64,000 nucleotides of DNA from Chlorohelix sp037138995 (GTDB lineage Bacteria; Chloroflexota; Chloroflexia; Chloroheliales; Chloroheliaceae), in assembly GCF_037138995.1 (NCBI RefSeq), contig NZ_JBAXHI010000006.1, positions 62,001 through 126,000 of the forward strand, read 5' to 3'. A program made the translations under genes and the position numbers. Positions 1 through 8,589 of the stretch are shown here, in pieces; the stretch's first letter is position 1, and each line of letters begins with the position of its first letter. The notes under the pieces are model-generated. The model saw nothing but the letters and a program-made list of their open reading frames with translations. It searched no databases and had not been told where the DNA came from.

Positions 1-188
1 CAGGTAATTGAAGCTCCAAACTATAACTGGTTATTTTGTGTGCGAGTTCTAATAATGAGTACAAGGTAAATACTAGCAAAATTTTTTTACAAATGCAATA
101 CTTTTTTAACACATAGTTAAAATTTATTCACCAAATAAATGTCCTTTCAAAAGACCTTGTGGGATTCTTCCTTTAGACGCTTAGAGGT

Positions 189-890
189 TTATTCTGGCAG
201 TGCAGTAAAGCGATAGCCCTTGCTTCGCTCGGTAAAGATAAAGCGCGGATTCTGGGCATCATCCCCCAATTTTTCGCGTAAGTGCCGGATATGAACTTTA
301 AGGTAGTCCAAAGCATCCTGATACTGCGGTCCCCATATTTTGGTTAATAAGTAATCATGGGAAACCACCCTACCGGGATTGTTGGCGAGCAAATACAACA
401 AATTGTACTCAATCGAAGTAAGCCGCACCGGATGGTTATCAAGGGTTACATTTTTAGTTACAAAATCAATCTTCAGTCCTTGATATTCCACCATATTTTT
501 AATAGCGGTGGCTTTGGAACTCATAGTGCGTCTCAATTGCGCCCGGATACGCGCCACCAGTTCAAGCGAACTAAAGGGCTTGATAATATAATCATCTGCG
601 CCTGCTTCCAACCCGCGCACCTTCTCGATTTCATCATCCCTGACCGTCAGAAAGATAATCGGCACATCGGCATGCTCGCGGCGGATGATATGGCAAGTCT
701 CCAAACCGCTCAAGCGTGGCATATTAATATCAAGAATTACCAGATCGGGGTTCTCTTTGCGAAATAATTCAACTGCCATTTGCCCATCTTCTGCGCTAAT
801 TATTTCCCAATCAGGTGAGTTCATCCTAAGCCCAACGGTGATAACTTCTACCACGTCCGGCTCATCATCGGCTATCAAAATTTTTACCAT
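189..890 (-). CDS. OmpR/KdpE-type DNA-binding response regulator
   Basis: Two-component response regulator of 233 residues. The receiver domain covers about residues 1-120, with acidic pocket D8/D9, phospho-acceptor D54 in VILDINMP, T82 and K104 in IIKPF. A winged-helix DNA-binding domain follows at about 130-230; its recognition-helix region (YLKVHIRHLREKLGDD) is typical of the OmpR/PhoB/KdpE class. No sensor kinase lies next to it in the window. It sits downstream of the cytochrome b and FAD oxidoreductase genes on the same strand, after a 292-bp gap, so it probably has its own promoter. Family members bind tandem direct repeats as dimers. The tandem repeat at 3903-3943 upstream of the oxidoreductase is therefore a possible target, which is inference. 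The family call is secure; the signal is unknown. Confidence 0.93.
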   Translation of the reverse strand: MVKILIADDEPDVVEVITVGLRMNSPDWEIISAEDGQMAVELFRKENPDLVILDINMPRLSGLETCHIIRREHADVPIIFLTVRDDEIEKVRGLEAGADDYIIKPFSSLELVARIRAQLRRTMSSKATAIKNMVEYQGLKIDFVTKNVTLDNHPVRLTSIEYNLLYLLANNPGRVVSHDYLLTKIWGPQYQDALDYLKVHIRHLREKLGDDAQNPRFIFTERSKGYRFTALPE

Positions 891-1182
891 AGCATGTTTT
901 TCTAGTCTTAATTTTTCAAGATAGCTTTAGTCACGCATTTCTGTAACTGGCACACACTACTATATTTTGCGATTCCTCCAATGCCACAAGTTTAATTGTA
1001 CCCCATTCTGGGTATAGCGGTTGGCATTTTAACAATAGGTTTGTAACCACCTATTCCAGTCTTAGGCTATCACCGCTAACGGTTGCTAATTTTGCAGGAA
1101 TATTTACTAATATGTTCTTGAGCTTTTTCCTGCTCTCGTTTTATTTGCCAGCCATTCGCGGTTTGCGCCCGGGTAGATTACA

Positions 1183-1935
1183 CTACAATCCGCCACTAAA
1201 ACCATCTTTGCGAACACGCCAGAAGTGTAATGACATCAACCCGGCTGCGACCAGCGGTAAAGTAATTACATGGAGTGTGTAGAAGCTTAGCAACGCATTT
1301 TGACCGATTTCATACCCGCCAATGAGCAGGAATTGGGCTTCAGGACCAAGAAATGGGGTGACTTTTGTGGTGTTTGTACCGACCGTAACCGCCCAGAAAG
1401 ATAGTTGATCCCACGGTAACAGGTAGCCGCTAAAATTGAGCAGTAAGGTTACTAACAGTAACATTAGCCCTACAATCCAGTTAAATTCACGAGGGGGGCG
1501 GTAGGCGCGAGTGTAAAGCACCCGGCACATATGCAAAAAGACGGTTATGACCATTGCGTACACCGACCAACGGTGTATAGCACGGAGGAATTGCCCTGCA
1601 AAAACTACCGTTTCGAGGTCTTTTATATTCTGGTAGGCTTGCGTAACCGAAGGCACATAGTAGAACATCAAAAGCACGCCAGAAACGATTAGAGTCAGAA
1701 AAAAGAAAAAGCTCAAGCCGCCAAGACAGAAGGTATAGGTCATTTTTAGGGAAGCGCGGCGGATTGCAGTTGGGTGCAAATGAAGTAATACGTTGCTCAT
1801 AGTCTCCAACGAGCGCGTTCGAGCGCGTTCGAGCCAGATATGTCTGAAAATGCTTTTCCAGAATCTGGAACCAAACTCCTCTGTGCCTTTGAGGAAATTC
1901 CGAACAAATTTCTGGGAATCTTTATTGTTAGCCAT
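1183..1935 (-). CDS. cytochrome b6-like diheme membrane subunit (cyt b N-terminal domain)
   Basis: Quinol-oxidising cytochrome b of the b6 type, 250 residues. Four membrane helices carry two His pairs for the b hemes: H121/H135 with 13 residues between, and H222/H237 with 14 between. The 14-residue spacing is the b6 form; bc1 cytochrome b has 13. C70 in TFCLGG aligns with Cys35 of chloroplast b6 (FYCLGG), which binds the extra heme ci, so a c-type heme here is plausible. SGYLLPWDQ and the end RKDGFSGGL also match b6. No PEWY-bearing subunit IV or Rieske gene is in the window. I chose ATG 1935 because the longer frame (to 2034) runs into the upstream gene. An in-coding 10-bp tandem repeat lies at 1811-1830. 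The protein probably works with the FAD/Fe-S protein encoded just upstream. Confidence 0.9.
   Translation of the reverse strand: MANNKDSQKFVRNFLKGTEEFGSRFWKSIFRHIWLERARTRSLETMSNVLLHLHPTAIRRASLKMTYTFCLGGLSFFFFLTLIVSGVLLMFYYVPSVTQAYQNIKDLETVVFAGQFLRAIHRWSVYAMVITVFLHMCRVLYTRAYRPPREFNWIVGLMLLLVTLLLNFSGYLLPWDQLSFWAVTVGTNTTKVTPFLGPEAQFLLIGGYEIGQNALLSFYTLHVITLPLVAAGLMSLHFWRVRKDGFSGGL
1811..1830. repeat. 10-bp tandem duplication inside the cytochrome b gene
   Basis: GAGCGCGTTC occurs twice in tandem with no spacer. The unit is not a multiple of three, so gain or loss of a copy would shift the frame. It encodes part of LERARTRS, just before the first heme-binding helices. Confidence 0.85.
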
Positions 1936-2014
1936 TCTCCGATTTCTACTCTTGTGAGAAAATGCAAGTGAAAGACGGGAGATGACCGAACTAAACCATC
2001 TCCCGCAAACCAAG

Positions 2015-3859
2015 CTATTTGGGAATTGGCGCACTCAAGCCCTTCTCACTGACGTACCAGTGGTTTTTCGGATCGCTGTAAACGAAGCGTGCCATTTTAA
2101 TCGCTTGAGTAGGACAACGTACCACGCACAAACCACAGCGAATACATTCATTCTCATCGAGAATGAGGGTCTGGGCTTCCGACAGCGCAGGGTCAACCTG
2201 ATAATGGTCTGCCCCTTCAACTCCCATCAGGTCGCTAAGCGGAACCAGACGAATGATTTTCTCAGGGCAAACATCAACACATGCGGCGCATAAAATACAA
2301 AGGTCAGCATCTATCAGAATGTTATAGGCGCATTGCAGGCAGCGAGTGGCTTCCTTCATCGCCATTTCACGGGTAAAGCCCAGTTCAACTTCTATTTGAA
2401 GATTCTGACGCATGTTTTGACCCCAACGATTTTCCAGCGAAAGAGTCGGCATGGTCTGGCGATCAAGTTTTTCATAATCAAGAGAGCGGCGCCAAATTTC
2501 CAGCGCTTCATGACTGCTTCGGCGGCGAGGCGGTCTCTCCCTAGTAAGAAATTCATGAATCGCGTTAGCCACTTTGTGACCGTCCGCTACCGCCGAAATA
2601 ATATTGCGTGCGCCTTCGGTATAATCGCCTCCGGCGAATAGGCGATGAACAGTAGTCATCCACGTATCCGGGTCGCGCCAAACGCTACCGTTCTTGAGAA
2701 TCCTCACACCTAGTTCTTGTGGGAAGAAATTTACATCGCTCTTCTGACCAGTTGCTGCAAGCACTACATCGCAGGGAATTATAAATTCGCTATTCGGCAC
2801 CGGACGAGGCGAACGGCGACCTTTGGCATCCGGCTCGCCCAATTTGTTGCGAATCATCTTGATACCGGTAACTTTGCCGTTCTCATCCCCCAGCACCTCA
2901 ACCGGGCTTGACAGCCACAAGAAATCAATATTCTCATATTCCATTTCTTCCAGTTCGGTTTCGTCCATCGGGGCTTCCAACTGGGTACGGCGATAGGCAA
3001 TATACACTCTTTCCGACCCCATACGCAGCGCAGAGCGAGCGCAGTCAGAAGCGGTAAAACCGGCGCCGATTACGACCACACGCTTGCCCATTGTGGCATG
3101 TTCGGGATGGTGGAAGTTGATTTTTTCCAGCCACGACAGACCGTATTCAAACCCTTTCAAATTTTCGCCGGGAATACCAAGTTTGGTAGGTAGTTGGCAA
3201 CCGGGCGCGAGAAATACCGCGTCAAAATTCTTCAATAGGTCGGCTACCTGTACATCTTTGCCAACCCGCGTGTTGAGATGAATCTCCACGCCGAGCGCAT
3301 CCATATATTCATCTATTTCATTTTGTACCACATCGCGAGGCAACCGCCAAATCGGAATACCGCCTACCAGCATACCGCCCGGTTCGGGGAACATGTCGAA
3401 TACTACGGTGTGATAGCCCATAATACGCAAATCACGCGCACAAGCAAGCCCGGCAGCCCCCGCCCCAACAATCGCTATCCTTCCACGGCGGGTAATAGGG
3501 GGACGCTTGGGTATAAATTTATCGCTGCGGAAATCGCTGGAACTGCGTTTCAAATAACAGATACGGATAGTTTTATCAATCAAGCCTCGCCGGCAAGTGC
3601 TTTCGCAAGGACGAGCGCAGATGCGACCCAGAATACCCGGAAATACATTATCACGCCGATTCAGCAAATAAGCTTCATCAAAACGCCCTTGCGCCACCAA
3701 GCCAATGTAGTTGCTCACATCGGTATGGGCAGGACAGGTATATTGGCACGGTATATTAGTACGGAACCAATCGGTATCGGGCAATTCAGTCGAGGATGCA
3801 TCATCAAACGCTTCTGCAAAGCGATTATCTGCGTTTTTCTGAAATTTATCATTCATCAT
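2015..3859 (-). CDS. FAD-dependent NAD(P)-binding oxidoreductase with four Fe-S motifs (GltD-like plus ferredoxin domain)
   Basis: Flavoprotein of 614 residues built like the GltD/dihydropyrimidine-dehydrogenase electron-input module. An N-terminal cysteine-rich helical domain (C38, C42, C81, C85, C89) should hold Fe-S clusters. GAGAAG at 132-137 opens the FAD Rossmann fold, VIGAGFTASDCA is the nested NAD(P)H site, and LFAGGDYTEG is the second FAD contact. The C-terminus adds a ferredoxin-like pair of 4Fe-4S motifs, CILCAACVDVCP (from C521) and CIRCGLCVVRCP (from C572). The cytochrome b gene starts 79 bp downstream on the same strand, so the two are probably co-transcribed. That suggests the flavoprotein passes electrons between NAD(P)H or ferredoxin and the quinone pool through the cytochrome. 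Direction and physiological partner are inference. Two adjacent ATG codons (3859, 3856) could start it. Confidence 0.9.
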   Translation of the reverse strand: MMNDKFQKNADNRFAEAFDDASSTELPDTDWFRTNIPCQYTCPAHTDVSNYIGLVAQGRFDEAYLLNRRDNVFPGILGRICARPCESTCRRGLIDKTIRICYLKRSSSDFRSDKFIPKRPPITRRGRIAIVGAGAAGLACARDLRIMGYHTVVFDMFPEPGGMLVGGIPIWRLPRDVVQNEIDEYMDALGVEIHLNTRVGKDVQVADLLKNFDAVFLAPGCQLPTKLGIPGENLKGFEYGLSWLEKINFHHPEHATMGKRVVVIGAGFTASDCARSALRMGSERVYIAYRRTQLEAPMDETELEEMEYENIDFLWLSSPVEVLGDENGKVTGIKMIRNKLGEPDAKGRRSPRPVPNSEFIIPCDVVLAATGQKSDVNFFPQELGVRILKNGSVWRDPDTWMTTVHRLFAGGDYTEGARNIISAVADGHKVANAIHEFLTRERPPRRRSSHEALEIWRRSLDYEKLDRQTMPTLSLENRWGQNMRQNLQIEVELGFTREMAMKEATRCLQCAYNILIDADLCILCAACVDVCPEKIIRLVPLSDLMGVEGADHYQVDPALSEAQTLILDENECIRCGLCVVRCPTQAIKMARFVYSDPKNHWYVSEKGLSAPIPK

Positions 3860-4485
3860 TCTTTTTCGTCAATGCCTCCGGTTGCCTTTTGAATATACAT
3901 TACGACTAACTCTAGTATTTCACCGACTACCCTAATATTTCACTTCCTGTTTTGAAGTTTGTAAGAACTGGTAAAGCTCAAATAATAGATATTGAAGATT
4001 AGAATAATATTGGAAGCAGCAGCGAGTTCAATGCAGCGGAGGTTCGTGGCTTGAGTTTACCTTTATTTACCACGTATTTACTATGCTTTAACCTTAAATG
4101 ATTATAGCACTCCGGTTTGAGTTCGTCAAAGCTACCGCTGATTTTTATCACATAACATTATCCCATCAGTAAGCTATAAACTAGGTTTCTTGCCATCCAA
4201 TTCGGCTTCCGCTTCTATATTTCTATTTCAATACTTGAACAAAACTTGAGCTATAGCTATTCTTTCAATAAAATGCAAGACACCAATGAGCTTGCCATAA
4301 AATTATACCAGAACCTCTGATTCCACAGTATCCCTATCCGATTTACCAGTAAATCAGCCTGAATCCAGTGTAGATATAATACTTTAGATAATTTTACACC
4401 ATTTATATACTATAGCAGCATATTTCCGGAAATGGATTTAGATAATAGTACTATTTTTGGTAGTGTTTATTAGCCGATTATTGAC
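3860..4485. other. 626-bp non-coding region
   Basis: AT-rich spacer between two minus-strand genes. It should hold the promoter of the oxidoreductase gene. The only structure I see is the tandem repeat at 3903-3943; no convincing ORF, RNA or terminator. Confidence 0.6.
3903..3943 (-). promoter_or_regulatory. imperfect tandem direct repeat upstream of the FAD oxidoreductase gene
   Basis: Two head-to-tail copies (21 and 20 bp) of CGACTAnnCTAnTATTTCAC, written on the plus strand, lie 44-84 bp before the start codon at 3859. Tandem direct repeats of this size fit a response-regulator operator. The link to the regulator at 189-890 is inference. Confidence 0.4.
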
Positions 4486-5061
4486 TCAACGGGTGACTTC
4501 CTCAGCTAATTCAAGGCGGGCAGAGGGTTCACGCCAGTAACGAGTTATCAGGACGTACATTTCTGCGGTAGGGCGATCATACAGGTCGGGAGTCATGCGC
4601 CATTGGTAGCCTTGCGCCCGCTCTAAATCCTTGCCCCGCAATAGCAAATCAGCAAAATCTTGCACAGTAATGCTACCGATTTCCAATTTGAAAAATATCC
4701 CCTCATTACCTTTTTGCTCACACAACCTAACGTCTGTTATATCACTCCAGTTCAATTGGACGCTGCCAAAATAGCGATTGTCAAAAAAGATGGATTCGGG
4801 CGAGAGGCGCGTGGACATGCGCTCCAGCAAACGGTCAAAGCCGCGCCGTGACATCATGATGCTCATCAGGAAGCATAACAACCCGGTAAGGACAAAGCTC
4901 ACCAAACCGCCTACCCAACCCTTACTACCCGAATCCGAAAAAAAGCCGAGCGCGGTATAAAACAAAAGCCCACCACCCAGTAGAACAAAAATGGCAGCGG
5001 GGATTACACGCGCCATCAGCGCGAAACGGCGGGTATAACGATTATCCGGTTTTATAATCAC
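4486..5061 (-). CDS. small membrane protein with PH-like cytoplasmic domain
   Basis: Uncharacterised 191-residue protein. Two hydrophobic helices at about 15-35 and 45-65 are followed by a soluble domain with the pattern seen in bacterial PH-like (bPH2/YdbT-type) domains, including SPESIFFDNRYFGSVQLNW and SDITDVRL. Its start overlaps the end of the preceding gene by 4 bp (ATGA), so translation of the two is coupled. It is the last gene of the epimerase-lipA operon. Function unknown; the PH-like call rests on pattern only. Confidence 0.6.
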   Translation of the reverse strand: MIIKPDNRYTRRFALMARVIPAAIFVLLGGGLLFYTALGFFSDSGSKGWVGGLVSFVLTGLLCFLMSIMMSRRGFDRLLERMSTRLSPESIFFDNRYFGSVQLNWSDITDVRLCEQKGNEGIFFKLEIGSITVQDFADLLLRGKDLERAQGYQWRMTPDLYDRPTAEMYVLITRYWREPSARLELAEEVTR

Positions 5062-5612
5062 TTCTGTAAATTACTCCTGCCTTGCTTGATAGTACACCAG
5101 TATTGCTCTAGCTGCTTATAAAGCACATGGGCGGGAATTTCAAATCCGGTTAATGCCAGCACTACAAAGAGCGGACGGTCAGCGGCAGCACGCGCTTTAT
5201 ATAACGCGCTATCGGGGTAAAGTTGCATAACTGCCACAGGTGGAAAGTTGCCCTCCTGCCATTCCAACAGCGCCACATCTCGCCATTGTACCGTTTCGTG
5301 TGGGTAATTATAGTAGCACAGGGTGAGGCTATCCAACTCAAGGGCTAATTCCATTTCCGGGCATAGGGGCAGTTTAGGGCGCAACGCCGGGTTGGTAGCG
5401 GTAATATAGCCCACCACGGTTAGCGCAGCTATAATTCCCGCCGGTATAAATGTACTCGGCGTAGGAAATCTACCATGCAACAGCCATGCAAATAGCCAGT
5501 CCAGAGCGACCATAACCAGCGCGTTCTGTACCGCTAGATATAGCAAGAACCACCAGCGAAAAGGCTTCACCACTTTAGCTTCGGGGGGTGGCGCAGGCTT
5601 TACCAGCAACAA
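5058..5612 (-). CDS. small membrane protein, partner of the downstream gene
   Basis: Uncharacterised protein of 184 residues. A Pro-rich N-terminus is followed by two membrane helices (about 20-45 and 50-70) and a soluble domain of about 110 residues. The architecture resembles the next gene in the operon, so the two may be distant paralogues or a hetero-oligomer. No ATG lies near the frame start: TTG at 5612, preceded by AGGA at a 7-bp spacing and 9 bp after the lipA stop codon, is the best start. The short spacing and the 4-bp overlap with the next gene indicate one transcript. Function not known. Confidence 0.6.
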   Translation of the reverse strand: MLLVKPAPPPEAKVVKPFRWWFLLYLAVQNALVMVALDWLFAWLLHGRFPTPSTFIPAGIIAALTVVGYITATNPALRPKLPLCPEMELALELDSLTLCYYNYPHETVQWRDVALLEWQEGNFPPVAVMQLYPDSALYKARAAADRPLFVVLALTGFEIPAHVLYKQLEQYWCTIKQGRSNLQK

Positions 5613-5621
5613 AGTTTCGTC

Positions 5622-6566
5622 CTAAGCATTCGGCGCTTGTTGGTGCGCGTGATAACTACTACGTACCAGTGGACCACTTTCTACATATTTAAATCCTAGT
5701 GACAACGCCACTTCTTTGAGTTCCTCAAATTCGGTTGGGGTATAATAACGCTCGACCGACAGATGCTTTGGCGAAGGACGCATATATTGCCCCAACGTCA
5801 GCACATCACAATCCACCTCGCGCAAATCGCGCATAACTTCCATCAGTTCTTCTTTTGTCTCGCCCAAGCCTACCATCACCCCGGTTTTGGTAATTACATT
5901 ATAGGATTGCCCTAAATCTTTGGCGCGTCTGAGCAATTCAAGGGTGCGAGGGTAGCGGGCTTTGTGGCGCACATGGCGATAAAAGCGCGGCACTGTTTCG
6001 GTGTTGTGATTAAGGATTTCGGGCTGAGCGTCCAACACCATTTTGAGCGCATCCCAATTTCCCACAAAATCAGGGATTAGCAATTCCACCCGGCAACCGG
6101 GCAACTCCTGATGAATCAACCGTGTAACCTCAGCGTATATATGCGCCCCACCGTCCGGCAGGTCATCGCGGTTAACGCTGGTAATTACCACATGCTTTAG
6201 TTCCAGCGCTTTCACTGCCTCAACCACTTCGCGCGGTTCATTTTCATCAAGCGGCAAGGGCTTACCGCTAATCACATCACAAAAACCGCAAGCGCGGGTG
6301 CAAATATTGCCTAACATGAGAAAAGTGGCAGTGCGGTTAGTCCAGCACTCGGTAATATTGGGACAATTCGCCTCCTCACAAACGGTATGCAAGCCTTTTT
6401 CACGCATCAGGCGTTTCAAGGCGAAATAGTTAGGGTCACTCGGCAATTTCTTCTTAAGCCATTCCGGACGACGTTCACGCGGCAAAGCTACCGGGTGCGG
6501 GGTCGCTTTCTGGTAAACTTCATCGCCTTTTACCAATGGAATAATTTCTATTGTACGTCTGGGCAT
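5622..6566 (-). CDS. lipA: lipoyl synthase
   Basis: Radical-SAM enzyme that inserts two sulfurs into octanoyl groups on the E2 subunits of 2-oxoacid dehydrogenases or glycine-cleavage H protein. It has 314 residues, the usual size. The auxiliary 4Fe-4S cluster cysteines C63, C68 and C74 form the lipoyl-synthase CX4CX5C motif, and the SAM-cluster motif CTRACGFC gives C89, C93 and C96. The C-terminal RSSYHA supplies the serine that ligates the auxiliary cluster. It starts 3 bp after the epimerase gene and is followed 9 bp later by a small membrane protein gene, so it lies mid-operon. No lipB or lplA is visible in the window. Identification is secure. Confidence 0.97.
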   Translation of the reverse strand: MPRRTIEIIPLVKGDEVYQKATPHPVALPRERRPEWLKKKLPSDPNYFALKRLMREKGLHTVCEEANCPNITECWTNRTATFLMLGNICTRACGFCDVISGKPLPLDENEPREVVEAVKALELKHVVITSVNRDDLPDGGAHIYAEVTRLIHQELPGCRVELLIPDFVGNWDALKMVLDAQPEILNHNTETVPRFYRHVRHKARYPRTLELLRRAKDLGQSYNVITKTGVMVGLGETKEELMEVMRDLREVDCDVLTLGQYMRPSPKHLSVERYYTPTEFEELKEVALSLGFKYVESGPLVRSSYHAHQQAPNA

Positions 6567-6569
6567 ATA

Positions 6570-7481
6570 TTACTTCCCTTGCAAAACTTCTAATTGTTTT
6601 AACCAGCGTTCTTTTAAAGGCACAGGTGTATAAGCAAATTCTTGCCGTAAAACCTCACCGCTTATCATAGCGGGGAATCCAGTTACTACTGTATCACCCA
6701 ACGTTATTGTTAGATTGGGGTTTAGCTGTTCAAGAAAAAGTTTGAGCGTGCCAAGTTCCCATGTCTCTGCCGGAGTATTGTAAACCTCGTGCCGAATTTG
6801 CTCGGCATTAACCAGCCTTTCCAGCATTGCTGCCACCTCCTCAACATAGACAAAGGGAAATCTTTCACCAGCACCATACGGAATATGTATATCAAAAGGC
6901 GTGTTTGCGCCAACCTTCCCGAAAAGCTCTGCACGCCATGGTGACGAAGTGACAATCGAACCTGCCCCCAGTGCCGTTGCGATTCGCAAAGCTACAAAGT
7001 TAAAGCCATACTGTTGGTTGAAGCTTCTACCCAACGTTTCTACATAATATTTGCACGCGCCATACACATCTTCGGGTAATGTGGGATGGGTCTCTGAAAC
7101 CGCCTCAGAAGGTTGGCAAGAACCGTAAATACTGATAGAACTGCCGTAAATAAAACGCGCCACCTGATAATCCCGCGCCAATTCCATTAGGTGCAGGCTA
7201 CCCATGATATTAACCTTTGTAGCATTTACCGGGTTATTGCGAGAGGCTGAATTAAGAAGGGAAGCCAGATGTATAATGCAATTGAACTTGTTTTCCTGAA
7301 AAAGAGTAAGCAAGCTTGCCTTATCGCTAATATTACCTTGGTAAAACTTTACGCCTTCAGTGCGGTCAGGATGAGAGACAAGGTCGAGCGAAACAACAAC
7401 AAGACCGGAAGACAGCAAAGTACGGCAAACTGCTCTGCCGATAAAGCCTTCTCCACCGGTTACCAGTATCGTTTTTTGCAT
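6570..7481 (-). CDS. NAD-dependent epimerase/dehydratase family protein (extended SDR)
   Basis: Extended short-chain dehydrogenase/reductase of 303 residues. The N-terminal TGGEGFIG is the NAD(P)-binding GxxGxxG motif. A serine run near IYGSSISIYGS and the YGACK motif provide the Ser/Tyr/Lys catalytic set of UDP-sugar epimerases and dehydratases. The substrate cannot be read from the sequence; sugar-nucleotide epimerases and related reductases share this pattern. It is the first gene of the operon running into lipA (3-bp gap). The start ATG at 7481 is the only reasonable one. Confidence 0.85.
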   Translation of the reverse strand: MQKTILVTGGEGFIGRAVCRTLLSSGLVVVSLDLVSHPDRTEGVKFYQGNISDKASLLTLFQENKFNCIIHLASLLNSASRNNPVNATKVNIMGSLHLMELARDYQVARFIYGSSISIYGSCQPSEAVSETHPTLPEDVYGACKYYVETLGRSFNQQYGFNFVALRIATALGAGSIVTSSPWRAELFGKVGANTPFDIHIPYGAGERFPFVYVEEVAAMLERLVNAEQIRHEVYNTPAETWELGTLKLFLEQLNPNLTITLGDTVVTGFPAMISGEVLRQEFAYTPVPLKERWLKQLEVLQGK

Positions 7482-7680
7482 AACCGACTTCTTTCACCTG
7501 TAATAAAGGCGCCTGTTTACGGATCTAACCGTTAAGATTATGTTGATTGTCGAAAAATTATACAACTATTATATTCCGGTCGCAATTTCGGATTAATATC
7601 TTGCCAATGTTCCATTTTCATAATATGCTGAATTAAGACGTTCAATTAGCTTGCTTGTGAAGAAAGAAGGAATTATTATT

Positions 7681-8358
7681 ATGTCAAATCAACCGCCCTT
7701 TGGGGGTACTCCACCCGACCAACCACCATATGGTGTCCCACCTCAAGGACAACCGCCTTATGGGATTCCGCCGCAAGGTCAGCAACCATACGGTGTGCCG
7801 CCTCAGTATGGCGCACCACCGCCATATGGAATGCCACCGCAGGGTCAACCACAATACGGGTATGGCGCACCGCCGCCGGGCTATTATCCAGCGCCTCCTC
7901 AAAAGAAAAAAGGCGGGTTGCCTTGGTGGGGCTGTCTGCTAATAATCCTTATTCCGGTGATAGCCATTGTCGCTTGTGTGGGGGTTCTTCTCTCTGCTAC
8001 GATTGGTCCGCTAATTTTCGCCAAAGGTCAAATAGAGGGACGTATTGACCAGTATATGCGTGCTGCGGCTTCCAACGATATAAGCAAAATGTCCACCATC
8101 TCTGCCTCTGTTGTATCAAGTGATGAGTTAGCAAAATTTGCAGATAATAGCACAGTTAAAAAATATGACAGTCTTTCGCTAGATTTTTATATCAGTGAAA
8201 CCTTCTCAAGTGGTCAATCCAGTATCGAATTGCAAGGTAAGATGAAATTCAAGGATGGGAAATCGAGCGCGTTCAAGGTTTTTGTGATACCAGAAGGAAC
8301 CCAGAACAAGTGGGAGGACTTCAAAATTTATGCGATTACCATTGACCCGCCCTCCTAG
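7681..8358 (+). CDS. membrane-anchored protein with Pro/Gln/Gly/Tyr-rich N-terminal repeats
   Basis: Protein of 225 residues. Residues 1-75 form a low-complexity stretch of imperfect repeats such as PPYGVPPQGQ. A single membrane helix follows (about 80-115, from LPWWGCLLIILIP), then a folded extracytoplasmic domain of about 110 residues. Its start QIEGRIDQYMRAAASNDISK resembles small secreted domains that follow one membrane helix in many Gram-positive-type proteins. I chose ATG 7681, preceded by GAAGG, over the TTG at 7651. A good terminator follows at 8382-8413. Function unknown. Confidence 0.75.
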   Translation: MSNQPPFGGTPPDQPPYGVPPQGQPPYGIPPQGQQPYGVPPQYGAPPPYGMPPQGQPQYGYGAPPPGYYPAPPQKKKGGLPWWGCLLIILIPVIAIVACVGVLLSATIGPLIFAKGQIEGRIDQYMRAAASNDISKMSTISASVVSSDELAKFADNSTVKKYDSLSLDFYISETFSSGQSSIELQGKMKFKDGKSSAFKVFVIPEGTQNKWEDFKIYAITIDPPS

Positions 8359-8381
8359 CGGCGCATTATCACAATAGTCGC

Positions 8382-8413
8382 AGCCTCTTCCCGATATTGG
8401 GAAGGGGCTTTTT
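8382..8413 (+). terminator. rho-independent terminator
   Basis: Stem 8383-8392 with 8399-8408 (10 pairs, one G-T), 6-base loop, then TTTTT. It ends the transcript of the Pro-rich membrane protein gene. Confidence 0.9.
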
Positions 8414-8589
8414 ATTGTACGTAATGCAATATACTATCATAATTAATAATGAGAGCTTTATTTTGAGACCTTGTGGCTATTGTTGCGTAGTTTATAACAG
8501 GAATATATTCAAAATCAGAAACAAATACGCGCGTGGTAGTGTCAGAATTTACACAATCAATCTAATTACAAAAACAAGAAAGAGCCGGA

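Noticed and set aside
1..188. Gene at the left edge
   Set aside because: No convincing frame in either strand; region is AT-rich non-coding.
8414..8589. Possible CIRCE heat-shock operator before clpB
   Set aside because: No TTAGCACTC-N9-GAGTGCTAA inverted repeat is present.
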